DNA of 64,000 bases, from positions 434,001 to 498,000 of the forward strand of contig NZ_CP009962.1 of NCBI RefSeq assembly GCF_000786695.1, written 5' to 3'. Under the pieces are notes generated by a model. That model had not been told where the DNA came from, did not search any database, and worked only from the letters and a program-made list of their open reading frames with translations. The translations under genes and the position numbers were made by a program. Positions 52,113 to 62,234 of this stretch are shown piece after piece (position 1 is the first letter of the stretch; each line of letters begins with the position of its first letter). The stretch is from Collimonas arenae (GTDB taxonomy: Bacteria; Pseudomonadota; Gammaproteobacteria; Burkholderiales; Burkholderiaceae_D).

Positions 52113-52508
52113 ATGAGTATGAGCGATCCTATCGCCGATATGCTGACCCGTATCCGCAATGCGCAAGTAGTTCACAAGACAACCGTGGCAATGCCATCGT
52201 CGAAGGTCAAGATTGCGATTGCCAACGTCCTCAAGGACGAGGGTTACATTGAAGATTTCGCTGTCGCAGAAGAAGGCGGCAAAGCGGAACTCAAAATCGG
52301 TTTGAAGTATTACGCCGGCCGTCCTGTTATCGAACGCCTTGATCGCGTATCCCGTCCAGGGCTGCGTATCTACAAGGGCAAAGATGACATCCCTAACGTG
52401 ATGAACGGCTTAGGTGTGGCAATTATTTCGACACCTGCTGGTGTCATGACGGACCGCAAAGCGCGCGCAACCGGTGTCGGTGGCGAAGTTATTTGCTACG
52501 TCGCCTAA
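52113..52508 (+). CDS. rpsH: 30S ribosomal protein S8
   Basis: A 131-residue S8 ([18 protein letters not shown]; the second Met is an alternative start). It ends with [34 protein letters not shown]8 binds 16S helix 21 and, in E. coli, represses the spc operon at rplE. The ribosome binding site GGAG lies 11 bases upstream. Confidence 0.97.
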   Translation: MSMSDPIADMLTRIRNAQVVHKTTVAMPSSKVKIAIANVLKDEGYIEDFAVAEEGGKAELKIGLKYYAGRPVIERLDRVSRPGLRIYKGKDDIPNVMNGLGVAIISTPAGVMTDRKARATGVGGEVICYVA

Positions 52509-52518
52509 GGAGTGCAAT

Positions 52519-53052
52519 ATGTCACGTGTAGGTAAAATGCCGATTGCACTGCCGACTGGCGCGGAAGCGACCATCACAGCAGCGCAGATCACAGTCAAGG
52601 GCCCGTTGGGCTCGTTGTCCCAGGCTTTGAATGGCCTGGTCAAAATCGAAAACAACAACGGCACGCTGAATTTCGCGGCCGCTGACGAAAGTCGTGAAGC
52701 CAATGCGATGTCAGGCACCCTGCGTGCTCTGGTCAACAACATGGTCAACGGTGTAACCAAGGGCTTTGAAAAGAAGCTGAACCTGGTTGGCGTGGGTTTT
52801 CGTGCGCAAGCTCAAGGCGACAAGTTGAATCTGTCCCTCGGTTTCTCGCATCCGGTGGTTCACCAAATGCCAGCTGGCGTGAAAGTGGAAACACCGACGC
52901 AAACCGAGATCCTGATCAAGGGTATCGACAAGCAACGTGTTGGTCAGACTGCTGCAGAAATTCGTGCTTACCGCGAACCTGAGCCTTATAAGGGCAAGGG
53001 CGTTCGTTACTCGGACGAAGTGGTAATCCTTAAAGAAACCAAGAAGAAGTAA
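52519..53052 (+). CDS. rplF: 50S ribosomal protein L6
   Basis: A 177-residue L6 from the ATG at 52519 ([19 protein letters not shown]), after AAGGAG; the frame start at 52474 lies inside rpsH. It contains [25 protein letters not shown] and ends [22 protein letters not shown]. It sits near the factor-binding site. Confidence 0.97.
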   Translation: MSRVGKMPIALPTGAEATITAAQITVKGPLGSLSQALNGLVKIENNNGTLNFAAADESREANAMSGTLRALVNNMVNGVTKGFEKKLNLVGVGFRAQAQGDKLNLSLGFSHPVVHQMPAGVKVETPTQTEILIKGIDKQRVGQTAAEIRAYREPEPYKGKGVRYSDEVVILKETKKK

Positions 53053-53064
53053 TAGGGGTTGACG

Positions 53065-53427
53065 ATGGATAAGAAACAATCACGTCTGCGCCGTTCACGC
53101 CAAACGCGTGCCAAGATCGCAGAGTTAAAGGTGAATCGCCTGGCAGTGCATCGTACCAACTTGCACATTTACGCCAGCATCATCGGCCCTGACGCTAAAG
53201 TGTTGGCTTCGGCCTCCACACTGGAAGCTGAAGTACGTGCGGAACTGGCCGGTAAGTCCGGTGCAGGCGGCAATACAGCAGCTGCGGTTCTGGTTGGCAA
53301 GCGTGTTGCCGAGAAGGCACTGAAAGCTGGAGTTACCGAAGTTGCGTTTGATCGCTCCGGTTTCCGTTACCACGGCCGCGTCAAGGTGCTGGCAGATGCC
53401 GCCCGCGAAGCCGGTCTGAAGTTCTAA
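53065..53427 (+). CDS. rplR: 50S ribosomal protein L18
   Basis: A 120-residue L18 from the ATG at 53065 ([21 protein letters not shown]); the TTG at 53059 is an unlikely start. It binds 5S rRNA with L5 and ends [11 protein letters not shown], as expected. Confidence 0.97.
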   Translation: MDKKQSRLRRSRQTRAKIAELKVNRLAVHRTNLHIYASIIGPDAKVLASASTLEAEVRAELAGKSGAGGNTAAAVLVGKRVAEKALKAGVTEVAFDRSGFRYHGRVKVLADAAREAGLKF

Positions 53428-53439
53428 GGAAGAATCGTC

Positions 53440-53958
53440 ATGGCAAAAATGCAATCGAAAATGCAAAGCGATAAGCCGGATGATGGCATGCGCGAAAAAA
53501 TGATCGCGGTCAACCGTGTGACCAAAGTGGTCAAGGGTGGTCGTATCATGGGTTTCGCAGCATTGGCTGTTGTTGGTGATGGCGATGGCCGTATCGGCAT
53601 GGGCAAGGGCAAATCGAAAGAAGTGCCAGTTGCTGTGCAAAAGGCTATGGAAGAAGCTCGTCGCAAGATGATCAAGGTAACGCTCAAGAACGGTACTCTG
53701 CAACACGCAATTTCCGGCAAGCACGGCGCGTCATCGGTTTTGATGCTACCAGCTAAAGACGGTACTGGTGTTATTGCAGGCGGTCCAATGCGCGCAATTT
53801 TTGAAGTGCTGGGTGTGACGAACGTTGTGGCCAAGTCCACTGGTTCGACTAATCCGTACAACATGGTTCGTGCAACTTTGAACGGCTTGTCAAAAATGAA
53901 CACTCCATCGGAAATCGCTGCCAAACGCGGCAAGTCCGTTGAAGAAATTCTGGGCTAA
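53440..53958 (+). CDS. rpsE: 30S ribosomal protein S5
   Basis: A 172-residue S5. The RNA-binding domain segment [30 protein letters not shown] and [17 protein letters not shown] are present; the spectinomycin loop ([10 protein letters not shown]) is wild type. The ATG follows AAGGA. Confidence 0.97.
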   Translation: MAKMQSKMQSDKPDDGMREKMIAVNRVTKVVKGGRIMGFAALAVVGDGDGRIGMGKGKSKEVPVAVQKAMEEARRKMIKVTLKNGTLQHAISGKHGASSVLMLPAKDGTGVIAGGPMRAIFEVLGVTNVVAKSTGSTNPYNMVRATLNGLSKMNTPSEIAAKRGKSVEEILG

Positions 53959-53968
53959 GGTGATCAAA

Positions 53969-54148
53969 ATGACAAAGACTGTAAAAGTACAATTGATCAA
54001 GGGTTTGATCGGCACGCGCGAAACTCATCGCGCAACGGTGCGCGGTTTGGGTCTGCGTCGCGTTAATTCGGTTTCCGAATTGCAAGACACACCAGCTGTG
54101 CGCGGCATGATCAATAAAGTGTCCTATCTTGTGAAAGTGGTGTCGTAA
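53969..54148 (+). CDS. rpmD: 50S ribosomal protein L30
   Basis: A 59-residue L30 from the ATG at 53969 ([31 protein letters not shown]). The longer frame from 53939 overlaps rpsE and is not used. Ten bases separate it from rpsE; AAGG at 53957-53960 supplies the ribosome binding site. Confidence 0.95.
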   Translation: MTKTVKVQLIKGLIGTRETHRATVRGLGLRRVNSVSELQDTPAVRGMINKVSYLVKVVS

Positions 54149-54174
54149 GCTTAGGCTTGCGAACGGAGCAAATT

Positions 54175-54606
54175 ATGGAATTGAATACTATTCAACCTGC
54201 AGATGGCGCCAAGCACTACAAGCGTCGCGTTGGTCGTGGTATCGGCTCGGGTCTCGGTAAAACAGCCGGCCGCGGTCACAAGGGTCAAAAATCGCGTTCG
54301 GGCGGTTTCCACAAAGTAGGTTTTGAAGGCGGTCAGATGCCTTTGCAACGTCGTTTGCCAAAACGCGGCTTCAAGTCGATGGCAACGCCGTACAAAGCAG
54401 AAGTTCGTTTGTCGGACCTGGAAAACCTGCCGGTAACTGAAGTAGATATCCTGGTGTTGAAGCAAGCTGGCGTCATCGGCGAGCTGGCACGTGTGGTACG
54501 CGTTATCTTGTCGGGCGAGCTCACTAAAAAAGTGACACTCAAAGGCTTGATCGCTACCAAAGGTGCAAAAGCTGCGATTGAAGCGGCCGGCGGATCGGTT
54601 GCTTAA
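54175..54606 (+). CDS. rplO: 50S ribosomal protein L15
   Basis: A 143-residue L15 from the ATG at 54175 ([41 protein letters not shown], read in parts), after ACGGAG. It has the typical Gly/Arg-rich N-terminal extension and globular C-terminal domain. It is a late assembly protein of the 50S subunit. Confidence 0.96.
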   Translation: MELNTIQPADGAKHYKRRVGRGIGSGLGKTAGRGHKGQKSRSGGFHKVGFEGGQMPLQRRLPKRGFKSMATPYKAEVRLSDLENLPVTEVDILVLKQAGVIGELARVVRVILSGELTKKVTLKGLIATKGAKAAIEAAGGSVA

Positions 54607-54640
54607 TTTGTCGTTCTAACTCGTAGCAATGGAGCAATAA

Positions 54641-55972
54641 GTGGCGACTTCACCCCAACTTGCAAAGAGTGCTGCGAGCGGCTTCCCATGGGGCCGTCTG
54701 TGGTTCTTGCTAGCTGCACTGGTTGTATATCGTATTGGCGCTCACATTCCCGTTCCGGGAATTGATCCATCGCAGTTGGCGCAATTGTTTAAGGCGCACC
54801 AGGGCGGTATTCTGGGCATGTTCAACATGTTCTCTGGTGGTGCGTTGTCGCGGTTCACCGTGTTCGCGCTGGGTATCATGCCGTATATCTCGGCATCGAT
54901 CGTGATGCAATTGATGTCGATTGTGTCACCCCAGCTGGAAGCGTTGAAGAAAGAGGGCGAGTCTGGCCGTCGCAAGATTACTCAGTACACTCGTTACGGT
55001 ACGCTGTTGCTGGCGACGTTTCAGGCTCTGGGGATCGCGGTAGCGCTGGAATCGCAACCTGGCTTGGTGTTGGATGCCGGCCTGGCCTTTCGCTTCACTA
55101 CAGTTGTGACGCTGGTAACAGGAACAATGTTTTTGATGTGGTTGGGTGAGCAGATTACTGAGCGTGGCCTCGGCAACGGTATCTCGATCATTATCTTTGC
55201 AGGTATCGCAGCTGGTTTGCCGAATGCGGTTGGTGGTTTGTTCGGTCAGGTAAGTACCGGTTCGATGAGTCCCTTGTCGGCGATTCTGATTTGTTTGATC
55301 GCTGCCGGTGTGACATATCTGGTGGTATTTATTGAACGCGGCCAACGCAAGATTCTGGTGAATTATGCGAAACGCCAAGTAGGCAACAAGATTTATGGTG
55401 GTCAAAGCAGTCATTTGCCACTGAAGCTGAACATGGCTGGTGTAATTCCTCCAATCTTCGCTTCCTCGATCATCTTGTTTCCTGCGACAATCACGAGTTG
55501 GTTTACTTCGGGTAATTCAACCAACCCGGTAGTGAACTTCCTGAAGGATATGGCGGGTTCGCTGGCGCCAGGTGAGCCGATTCATGCTTTGCTGTATGCG
55601 ATTGCAATTGTGTTCTTCTGCTTTTTCTATACAGCGTTGGTGTTCAACAGCAAAGAAACAGCTGACAACCTGAAGAAGAGCGGTGCGTTTGTACCAGGGA
55701 TTCGTCCAGGCGAGCAGACAGCACGTTATATCGACAAGATTTTGATGCGTTTGACACTGGTTGGCGCGGTTTATATTACGGTTGTTTGTTTGGTTCCGGA
55801 ATTCTTGATCGCCCGCTGGAAAGTACCGTTTTATTTTGGTGGTACATCGCTGTTGATTATCGTAGTGGTCACCATGGATTTCATGGCGCAAGTACAGAAT
55901 TACGTGATGTCGCAGCAATATGATTCGCTGCTTCGTAAGGCAAATTTCAAGGGCGGCGTGTCGACACGCTAA
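54641..55972 (+). CDS. secY: Preprotein translocase subunit SecY (GTG start)
   Basis: A 443-residue SecY, start GTG at 54641, eight bases after GGAG. About ten transmembrane helices; conserved plug and first-helix segment [47 protein letters not shown] and the loop motif [16 protein letters not shown]. It is the protein-conducting channel for Sec export and membrane insertion. It ends the export part of the spc block and is followed by infA after 37 bases. Confidence 0.98.
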   Translation: MATSPQLAKSAASGFPWGRLWFLLAALVVYRIGAHIPVPGIDPSQLAQLFKAHQGGILGMFNMFSGGALSRFTVFALGIMPYISASIVMQLMSIVSPQLEALKKEGESGRRKITQYTRYGTLLLATFQALGIAVALESQPGLVLDAGLAFRFTTVVTLVTGTMFLMWLGEQITERGLGNGISIIIFAGIAAGLPNAVGGLFGQVSTGSMSPLSAILICLIAAGVTYLVVFIERGQRKILVNYAKRQVGNKIYGGQSSHLPLKLNMAGVIPPIFASSIILFPATITSWFTSGNSTNPVVNFLKDMAGSLAPGEPIHALLYAIAIVFFCFFYTALVFNSKETADNLKKSGAFVPGIRPGEQTARYIDKILMRLTLVGAVYITVVCLVPEFLIARWKVPFYFGGTSLLIIVVVTMDFMAQVQNYVMSQQYDSLLRKANFKGGVSTR

Positions 55973-56009
55973 GTGTTGATACGAACGACCAAAGGAACCA
56001 GTAGACCGA

Positions 56010-56228
56010 ATGGCAAAAGACGACGTTATCCAGATGCAAGGCGAGATTCTTGAGAATCTCCCCAATGCAACATTTAGAGTCAAGTTGGAAAACGGACATA
56101 TCGTCCTCGGTCATATTTCTGGCAAGATGCGCATGAACTATATTCGCATCCTCCCAGGAGATAAGGTGACGGTAGAATTGACACCTTATGATTTAAGCCG
56201 GGCACGGATTGTGTTCCGTACCAAGTAA
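56010..56228 (+). CDS. infA: Translation initiation factor IF-1
   Basis: A 72-residue IF-1 ([29 protein letters not shown]), an OB-fold protein that occupies the ribosomal A site during initiation. It ends [15 protein letters not shown]. Its placement between secY and rpmJ is the usual one in betaproteobacteria. An AAGGAACC site precedes it. Confidence 0.97.
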   Translation: MAKDDVIQMQGEILENLPNATFRVKLENGHIVLGHISGKMRMNYIRILPGDKVTVELTPYDLSRARIVFRTK

Positions 56229-56253
56229 CTTTTAGTATAGAAAGAAGACGAAA

Positions 56254-56367
56254 ATGAAAGTGCTCGCATCAGTCAAGCGCATCTGCCGCAACTGTAAGAT
56301 CATTAAGCGCAAAGGCGTGGTTCGCGTCATTTGTACAGAGCCGCGCCATAAACAGCGCCAAGGTTAA
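56254..56367 (+). CDS. rpmJ: 50S ribosomal protein L36
   Basis: A 37-residue L36 beginning [16 protein letters not shown] and ending [11 protein letters not shown]. The zinc-ribbon ligands Cys11, Cys14, Cys27 and a following His are all present, so this is the zinc-binding form. The ATG follows AAAGAAG at a slightly long spacing. It lies 25 bases after infA and 27 before rpsM. Confidence 0.96.
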   Translation: MKVLASVKRICRNCKIIKRKGVVRVICTEPRHKQRQG

Positions 56368-56394
56368 TTAACGTTATTGATCGAGGAATAACGA

Positions 56395-56760
56395 ATGGCA
56401 CGTATTGCAGGGGTAAACATCCCCAATCATCAGCACACTGTTATCGGCTTGACAGCCATCTACGGTGTTGGCCGCCCACGCGCAAAAGTAATTTGCGACA
56501 GCACGGGTATTTTGACTACGAAGAAGATCAAAGATCTCGACGATAACGAGCTGGAAAAGCTGCGCGACGAAATTGCAAAATTCGTCGTCGAAGGTGATCT
56601 GCGTCGTGAACTGTCGATGAACATCAAGCGTTTGATGGATCTGGGTTGCTATCGTGGTATGCGTCATCGCAAAGGCTTGCCTTGCCGTGGCCAACGTACT
56701 CGTACCAATGCACGTACCCGCAAGGGCCCGCGCAAAGCCGCTCAATCGCTGAAGAAATAA
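56395..56760 (+). CDS. rpsM: 30S ribosomal protein S13
   Basis: A 121-residue S13 ([26 protein letters not shown]). The helix-two-turn-helix and basic tail [24 protein letters not shown] are conserved. It contacts S19, L5 and P-site tRNA. The ATG follows GAGGAA. First gene of the alpha block. Confidence 0.97.
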   Translation: MARIAGVNIPNHQHTVIGLTAIYGVGRPRAKVICDSTGILTTKKIKDLDDNELEKLRDEIAKFVVEGDLRRELSMNIKRLMDLGCYRGMRHRKGLPCRGQRTRTNARTRKGPRKAAQSLKK

Positions 56761-56766
56761 TTAAGA

Positions 56767-56788
56767 TGCCACGCTTTCGTGGCGTGGC
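56767..56788 (+). repeat. Two alternative hairpins after rpsM
   Basis: TGCCACG (56767-56773) can pair with CGTGGC at 56778 or with the overlapping CGTGGCA ending at 56788. No T-tract follows. It may be an RNA stability or processing element in the rpsM-rpsK gap. Confidence 0.4.
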
Positions 56789-56828
56789 AGCTGATTGTTC
56801 TTAGGTAGTCGGATTCAAGGAAATTATT

Positions 56829-57233
56829 ATGGCAAAGTCCCCAAATAACGCCGCAGCAGCACGTGTGCGTAAAAAAGTTAAAAAGAACGTTGCTGAAGGT
56901 ATCGCGCATATTCACGCGTCTTTCAACAACACCATCATCACGATTACCGATCGTCAAGGTAACGCGTTGTCGTGGGCGACATCTGGTGGCGCTGGCTTTA
57001 AAGGCTCCCGCAAGTCGACTCCATTTGCAGCGCAGGTTGCAGCCGAAGCCGCTGGTAAAGTGGCTGTGGAATGTGGCGTAAAGAACCTGGAAGTACGTAT
57101 CAAGGGCCCAGGTCCTGGTCGTGAATCCGCTGTTCGCGCATTGAACAACCTGGGTATCAAGATCACCCAGATTCAAGACGTAACACCAGTTCCGCATAAC
57201 GGTTGCCGCCCACCAAAGCGTCGTCGTATCTAA
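56829..57233 (+). CDS. rpsK: 30S ribosomal protein S11
   Basis: A 134-residue S11 with [39 protein letters not shown] and the C-terminal [17 protein letters not shown] (both read in pieces). It forms part of the platform. The ATG follows AAGGAAA. A strong terminator lies 53 bases downstream. Confidence 0.97.
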   Translation: MAKSPNNAAAARVRKKVKKNVAEGIAHIHASFNNTIITITDRQGNALSWATSGGAGFKGSRKSTPFAAQVAAEAAGKVAVECGVKNLEVRIKGPGPGRESAVRALNNLGIKITQIQDVTPVPHNGCRPPKRRRI

Positions 57234-57285
57234 ATCGATTTCGATTTTCGCTGTTGTGTCTCATCACTTCAGCGTATGCAAGTAG

Positions 57286-57312
57286 CCCGCCAATGACCTT
57301 GGCGGGTTTTGT
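57286..57312 (+). terminator. Intrinsic terminator after rpsK
   Basis: CCCGCCAA (57286-57293) and TTGGCGGG (57299-57306) form a perfect 8-bp stem with a five-base loop, followed by TTTTGTT. It splits the alpha block between rpsK and rpsD. Confidence 0.88.
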
Positions 57313-57325
57313 TCTTAAGCCCACC

Positions 57326-57370
57326 GTCTGGTTGAAAGCAAACCAGACTAGCGCCAGGCCGTTTTCGGCC
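57326..57370 (+). promoter_or_regulatory. Two hairpins in the rpsD leader, candidate S4 site
   Basis: GTCTGGTT/AACCAGAC (57326-57348) and AGGCC/GGCC-type arms (about 57355-57370) lie between the rpsK terminator and the rpsD start. S4 is the known translational repressor of the alpha operon in E. coli; structured RNA directly upstream of its own gene could be its target here. Inference only. Confidence 0.4.
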
Positions 57371-57417
57371 CCAACGGATAGTCATATCCCGGCGTCATAT
57401 TTTTAAAAGGAAGCATC

Positions 57418-58041
57418 GTGGCACGTTATATCGGACCTAAAGCAAAACTTTCCCGCCGTGAAGGTACGGACCTGTTCCTGAAGAGCGCACGCCGCTCGCT
57501 GGATTCCAAGTGCAAACTGGACTCCAAGCCAGGTCAACACGGCCGCACATCTGGTGCACGTACCTCCGACTACGGTAACCAATTGCGCGAAAAGCAAAAA
57601 GTTAAGCGTATGTACGGCATTCTGGAACGCCAGTTCCGTCGTTATTTCGCTGAAGCGGACCGTCGCAAGGGCAACACCGGCGAAACACTGCTGCGTTTGC
57701 TGGAAGCACGTCTGGACAACGTCATTTATCGTATGGGTTTTGGTTCGACCCGTGCTGAAAGCCGTCAGCTGGTTTCGCACAAAGCGTTCACCGTCAACGG
57801 TAACGTGGTCAATATCGCGTCTTACCAAGTGAAGACCGGCGACGTGATCGCTGTTCGTGAAAAAGCCAAGAAGCAAGTGCGTATCATCGAAGCGCTGCAA
57901 CTGGCCGAACAAGGTGGCATGCCATCGTGGGTTTCGGTTGATGCGAAGAAAATGGAAGGTACTTTCAAGTCCCTGCCAGACCGTAACGAAATCGCTAACG
58001 ACGTCAACGAATCGCTGATCGTCGAATTGTATTCGCGTTAA
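57418..58041 (+). CDS. rpsD: 30S ribosomal protein S4 (GTG start)
   Basis: A 207-residue S4 with GTG start at 57418, after AAAGGAAG. N-terminal [22 protein letters not shown]4 RNA-binding domain [24 protein letters not shown], ending [11 protein letters not shown]. Only one of the usual N-terminal zinc-site cysteines appears to remain (SKCKLD), so it is a zinc-free form. A primary assembly protein and, in known systems, an operon repressor. Confidence 0.97.
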   Translation: MARYIGPKAKLSRREGTDLFLKSARRSLDSKCKLDSKPGQHGRTSGARTSDYGNQLREKQKVKRMYGILERQFRRYFAEADRRKGNTGETLLRLLEARLDNVIYRMGFGSTRAESRQLVSHKAFTVNGNVVNIASYQVKTGDVIAVREKAKKQVRIIEALQLAEQGGMPSWVSVDAKKMEGTFKSLPDRNEIANDVNESLIVELYSR

Positions 58042-58054
58042 TTTTAGTTTTTCC

Positions 58055-58084
58055 GGCTCTGCCTGTATTTGGCAGGGCCTTTTC
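58055..58084 (+). terminator. Terminator-like hairpin after rpsD
   Basis: GGCTCTGCC (58055-58063) pairs with GGCAGGGCC (58071-58079, one G-U), followed by TTTTC. It is the second potential stop inside the alpha block. Confidence 0.75.
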
Positions 58085-58182
58085 ATCAGGGTGCCTCTGA
58101 CAATCCTCGTGTTTGTGGCGGCGCCCTTAATGCCATCAGCCTTATCGGTGTAACGAGCCGAGGGTATTGAAGAGGACATTTC

Positions 58183-59160
58183 ATGCAAAACAGCTTGTTG
58201 AAGCCACGTATTATCGAAGTAGAAGCACTGGGTGCCGGCCACGCTAAAGTCGTGATGGAACCGTTTGAACGTGGTTACGGCCACACCCTGGGCAACGCAT
58301 TGCGCCGTGTCCTGCTGTCATCGATGGTTGGCTACGCGCCGACTGAAGTAACCATCGCCGGTGTGGTGCATGAGTACTCGTCACTTGACGGTGTGCAGGA
58401 AGACGTAGTCGACATCCTGCTGAATCTGAAGGGCGTCGTATTCAAGTTGCATAACCGCGACGAAGTAACACTGACATTGAAAAAAGATGGCGAAGGCGCT
58501 GTGCTGGCTTCCGACATCGATCTGCCGCATGACGTAGAGCTGGTTAATCCGGATCACGTGATTGCCCACCTGACTGCCGGTGGCGCACTCGACATGCAGA
58601 TCAAGGTTGAAAAAGGCCGTGGCTATGTGCCAGGCAACGTTCGCCGCTTGACCGAAGATGCCAACAAGACCATTGGCCGCATCATTCTGGACGCGTCGTT
58701 CTCGCCAGTACGCCGTGTTTCCTACGCTGTTGAATCGGCGCGTGTGGAACAACGTACCGATCTGGACAAGCTAGTCATCAACATTGAAACCAATGGCGTG
58801 ATCACTCCGGAAGAAGCGATTCGCCAATCCGCACGCGTGCTGGTTGACCAATTGAACGTATTCGCTGCACTGGAAGGCACTGAAGCTGCTGCTGAAGCTC
58901 CATCCCGCGCACCACAAGTCGATCCAATCCTGTTGCGTCCGGTCGATGATCTGGAACTGACAGTACGTTCGGCTAACTGCCTGAAAGCAGAAAACATCTA
59001 CTACATTGGCGATCTGATCCAGCGTAGCGAGAATGAACTGCTGAAGACGCCAAACCTGGGCCGCAAGTCCTTGAACGAAATCAAGGAAGTTCTGGCATCC
59101 CGTGGTTTGACCTTGGGCATGAAGCTGGAAAACTGGCCGCCTGCAGGTCTGGAAAAGTAA
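58183..59160 (+). CDS. rpoA: DNA-directed RNA polymerase subunit alpha
   Basis: A 325-residue RpoA. The N-terminal dimerisation domain has [20 protein letters not shown]; after an Ala/Pro linker near residue 240, the C-terminal domain carries [22 protein letters not shown] and [16 protein letters not shown], used for UP-element and activator contacts. The ATG follows GAGGA. A strong terminator-like hairpin lies only 12 bases downstream. Confidence 0.99.
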   Translation: MQNSLLKPRIIEVEALGAGHAKVVMEPFERGYGHTLGNALRRVLLSSMVGYAPTEVTIAGVVHEYSSLDGVQEDVVDILLNLKGVVFKLHNRDEVTLTLKKDGEGAVLASDIDLPHDVELVNPDHVIAHLTAGGALDMQIKVEKGRGYVPGNVRRLTEDANKTIGRIILDASFSPVRRVSYAVESARVEQRTDLDKLVINIETNGVITPEEAIRQSARVLVDQLNVFAALEGTEAAAEAPSRAPQVDPILLRPVDDLELTVRSANCLKAENIYYIGDLIQRSENELLKTPNLGRKSLNEIKEVLASRGLTLGMKLENWPPAGLEK

Positions 59161-59171
59161 TATTTGTTGTT

Positions 59172-59212
59172 AGCCCGGGGGTGAGATAGAATCTCGCCCT
59201 TGGGCTTGTTTT
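59172..59212 (+). terminator. Terminator-like hairpin after rpoA
   Basis: AGCCCGGGGGTGAGAT and ATCTCGCCCTTGGGCT pair at 14 of 16 positions with Watson-Crick or G-U pairs, loop aga, followed by TGTTTTG. It separates rpoA from rplQ. Confidence 0.82.
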
Positions 59213-59334
59213 GCCCTTGTTGTATTCATTGCTGTATTAATATTGTTTCATTAATTTCAACCGGCCCGCGACCAGGCAACAGCTGAAGTCGATCGAAGAG
59301 CTGGATGTAAACTCAAAAACTGAAAGGAATTACC

Positions 59335-59730
59335 ATGCGTCACCGTCACGGCCTTCGTAAATTAAATCGTACCTCTTCCCACCGTCTGGCCATGTTGCGC
59401 AACATGACTGTTTCGCTGCTGCGTCACGAAGCAATCAAGACCACATTGCCAAAGGCAAAAGAACTGCGTCGCGTGATCGAACCGATCCTGACATTGGGCA
59501 AGACCGACACACTGGCAAACAAGCGCCTGGCGTTTGCTCGCCTGCGCGACCGCGAAATGGTCTTGAAGCTGTTTGCTGAACTGGGCCCACGTTACGCTAA
59601 CCGTAACGGCGGCTACCTGCGCATCCTGAAAATGGGTTTCCGCGTTGGCGATAACGCTCCTATGGCTTACATCGAGCTGATGGACCGTCCGGAAATCAGC
59701 GACGACGCTGAAGTACCGACGGCGGACTAA
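59335..59730 (+). CDS. rplQ: 50S ribosomal protein L17
   Basis: A 131-residue L17 ([21 protein letters not shown]) with [22 protein letters not shown], ending in an acidic tail. It lies at the tunnel exit side of the 50S subunit. The ATG follows AAAGGAA. The 174-base gap upstream may contain its own promoter (AT-rich 59220-59265). Followed by a strong terminator. Confidence 0.97.
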   Translation: MRHRHGLRKLNRTSSHRLAMLRNMTVSLLRHEAIKTTLPKAKELRRVIEPILTLGKTDTLANKRLAFARLRDREMVLKLFAELGPRYANRNGGYLRILKMGFRVGDNAPMAYIELMDRPEISDDAEVPTAD

Positions 59731-59758
59731 GCTTAAGTATTCAAGCTGCGTTAAAATC

Positions 59759-59786
59759 AAAAGCCAGGCCTAGCCTGGCTTTTTTG
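59759..59786 (+). terminator. Intrinsic terminator after rplQ
   Basis: AAGCCAGGC and GCCTGGCTT form a perfect 9-bp stem with loop cta, followed by six Ts. It ends the ribosomal protein super-cluster. Confidence 0.93.
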
Positions 59787-59843
59787 CATTCCGCGCGCTT
59801 CACATGTCATGCATGTTGTAAGGTCAGCTCAAAGAAATCGACT

Positions 59844-60176
59844 ATGTTACAAGCCTTGCTTATACTCACTAACTTGCCGGATCTGACCAGTGCTCGCGCG
59901 CTGGCACAGCAGCTGGTGGAACGCAAGCTGGCGGCTTGTGTCAATCTTCTGCCGGCGGTGCAATCGACCTATCGCTGGCAAGGCGTGGTGGAGCACGCGG
60001 CGGAAGTGACGCTGCTGATCAAGACCGTGGATAGCCGTTACGAGGAACTGGAAAGCGCCATCAAGGCGGCCCATCCGTACGCATTGCCGGAAATAATTGC
60101 CTTACCGATCGTGGCCGGTTTGCCGGCATATCTGGACTGGATTACTGCAGAAACCCAAAAGGACGTGAATGTTTAA
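59844..60176 (+). CDS. cutA: Divalent-cation tolerance protein CutA
   Basis: A 110-residue CutA from the ATG at 59844 (MLQALLILTNLPDLTSARALAQQLVERKLAACVNLLPAV, read in parts). The frame start at 59784 lies in the rplQ terminator. The trimeric ferredoxin-like fold motifs KLAACVN, YRWQGVVEHAAEVTLLIKT and HPYALPEIIALP are present. CutA proteins bind copper; in E. coli cutA is linked to dsbD, and here the two overlap by 8 bases. Confidence 0.95.
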   Translation: MLQALLILTNLPDLTSARALAQQLVERKLAACVNLLPAVQSTYRWQGVVEHAAEVTLLIKTVDSRYEELESAIKAAHPYALPEIIALPIVAGLPAYLDWITAETQKDVNV

Positions 60177-62022
60177 GTCTCTCAAGCAATTGTCAGTGCT
60201 GTTTGCCATGTTGTTTGTATTTTCCCTTGCGCATGCAGACGATGACGATTATCTGGCGCCGGAAGTGGCGTTCAAGTTTTCCGCCCGCATGGCTGACGCC
60301 AAGACCGCTGAGGTGACCTACGCGATCGCTGATGGTTACTATATGTACCGTGAACGCTTCCACTTCAAAGCTGAAGGTGCCACGCTGGGCGAGCCGCAAA
60401 TCCCTGGCGGTACTGTCAAGTTCGACCAGACTTTCAACAAGAACGTCGAAACCTACCATCACAGCGTCACCATTCGCCTGCCAGTCGAGGCAAATGGCAA
60501 TTTCACCTTAATTTCCACAGGCCAGGGATGTGCCGACAAGGGCCTTTGTTATCCGCCCATGGATTCGCGCATCAGCCTGTCCACCACTGGCAGTAGCGGC
60601 GGTGGCGGCTTGCTGAGTGCAATGGGTATCGCTAAAACCGGTGGTGCTGCAATCGATACGCCACAGGCCGCTGCTGCAAATACCGCCAGTTCAGCTATCA
60701 ACGTGGCGCCAATTGCGGGTAATGCCGCTCAGACCGGACCGCAAGATCCTGAATCCAGCCGCATCGAATCCTCGCTGAAGGGTGGCAAGCTGCTGGTGAT
60801 CATGCCTCTATTTTTGCTGTTGGGTCTTGGTCTGGCGTTCACGCCGTGCGTGCTGCCAATGGTGCCTATCCTGTCATCAATTATCGTCGGCGAGGGCACG
60901 CAAGTCAGTCGCCGTCGCGGTTTCCTGCTTTCCGTTACTTACGCGCTTGGGATGGCGCTGGTCTATACCGCGCTCGGCGTAGCTGCTGGGTTAGCCGGTG
61001 AGGGCCTGGCGGCTACCTTGCAGAACCCTTGGGTATTGTCGGCGTTCGCTTTGTTGATGGTACTGATGTCTTTGTCGATGTTCGGTTTTTATGAGCTGCA
61101 ATTGCCATCCGCTTTCCAAACCAAATTGACCAAAGCTTCTGACCAGCAATCTGCGGGTAAATTGATCGGTGTGTTTGTCATGGGGGCGATTTCGGCATTG
61201 ATCGTCGGCCCGTGCGTCGCGGCGCCGCTAGCCGGGGCGCTGGTGTATATCAGCCAAACGCGTGACGTGGTGATCGGCGGCAGTGCATTGTTTTCAATGG
61301 CGGTCGGCATGAGCATACCGCTGATTCTTGTGGGTATTTCCGCCGGCTCGCTGTTGCCGCGCGCCGGCGCTTGGATGGAGTCGGTAAAGCGTTTCTTTGG
61401 CGTGCTGATGTTGGCGGTGGCCTTATGGATGATATCGCCGGTGATTCCCGCGTTAGCGCAAATGCTTGGCTGGGCTGTATTGGGCATCGGTTACGGCGCC
61501 TTCTTGCTGTGGGGTAAATCCTCCGGCGCCTGGTTCGCCAAGGCCTTCGGCGTGGTATGCATGGTCTGCGGTGCGGTGCAACTGGTTGGCGGCATCACTG
61601 GTGGCCGCGATGTATTGGCGCCGCTGGCGCATCTAGGCGGTGCGCAACAAGGTGCGCACACGCAGTTTGTCCGGGTCAAATCGGTTGCGGAACTGGATGC
61701 GGCGCTAGCCCAGACCAATGGCAAACCCGCATTGCTGGATTTTTACGCTGACTGGTGCGTATCCTGCAAAGAGATGGAGAAATTCACTTTTACCGACCCG
61801 CGGGTACAAACGCGTTTTGGCGACATGATCTTGCTGCAAATCGACGTCACTGCCAACAATGCCGACGACAAGGCGATGCTTAAGCGCTTTAATCTGTTTG
61901 GACCGCCGGGCATCATCTTCTTTGACGGCAAGGGCCAGGAAGTCCCGCGTGGCCGTGTGATTGGTTATCAGAATTCCGATAAATTCCTGCAATCGCTGTC
62001 GATCCTGGATGCAAAAACCTAA
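60169..62022 (+). CDS. dsbD: Thiol:disulfide interchange protein DsbD
   Basis: A 617-residue DsbD. A signal peptide (LSVLFAMLFVFSLAHA) is followed by the N-terminal periplasmic domain with its cysteine pair (GQGCADKGLCYPP); a central membrane domain of about eight helices carries the redox cysteines in FTPCVLPMVPIL and GPCVAAPLAG; the C-terminal thioredoxin-like domain has WCVSCKEME. It moves electrons from cytoplasmic thioredoxin to DsbC, CcmG and other periplasmic partners. Translation is probably coupled to cutA by overlap. Confidence 0.97.
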   Translation: MFKSLKQLSVLFAMLFVFSLAHADDDDYLAPEVAFKFSARMADAKTAEVTYAIADGYYMYRERFHFKAEGATLGEPQIPGGTVKFDQTFNKNVETYHHSVTIRLPVEANGNFTLISTGQGCADKGLCYPPMDSRISLSTTGSSGGGGLLSAMGIAKTGGAAIDTPQAAAANTASSAINVAPIAGNAAQTGPQDPESSRIESSLKGGKLLVIMPLFLLLGLGLAFTPCVLPMVPILSSIIVGEGTQVSRRRGFLLSVTYALGMALVYTALGVAAGLAGEGLAATLQNPWVLSAFALLMVLMSLSMFGFYELQLPSAFQTKLTKASDQQSAGKLIGVFVMGAISALIVGPCVAAPLAGALVYISQTRDVVIGGSALFSMAVGMSIPLILVGISAGSLLPRAGAWMESVKRFFGVLMLAVALWMISPVIPALAQMLGWAVLGIGYGAFLLWGKSSGAWFAKAFGVVCMVCGAVQLVGGITGGRDVLAPLAHLGGAQQGAHTQFVRVKSVAELDAALAQTNGKPALLDFYADWCVSCKEMEKFTFTDPRVQTRFGDMILLQIDVTANNADDKAMLKRFNLFGPPGIIFFDGKGQEVPRGRVIGYQNSDKFLQSLSILDAKT

Positions 62023-62234
62023 TCGCTGTATGGGAGGGAACACTGCACTCAGATGAGGTTGCTGAATAGGCGAATACTGAAAGAGTAGAATGGACAGGCC
62101 TGCTCAAACTACCTTGCCTTCTTACTGCAGGTTATGTAGAAAGTCGATAAAGTTCTTTATGCTATTGCGGCTGCAACGCTATAGTTCTAGTTCCATGGTT
62201 TTTGCAAAACCTGTGCAATCTAAAGGAGACTGAA

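Noticed and set aside
57203..57406. 67-codon plus-strand ORF after rpsK.
   Set aside because: It overlaps the rpsK end, the terminator and the rpsD leader hairpins; the translation has no family character.
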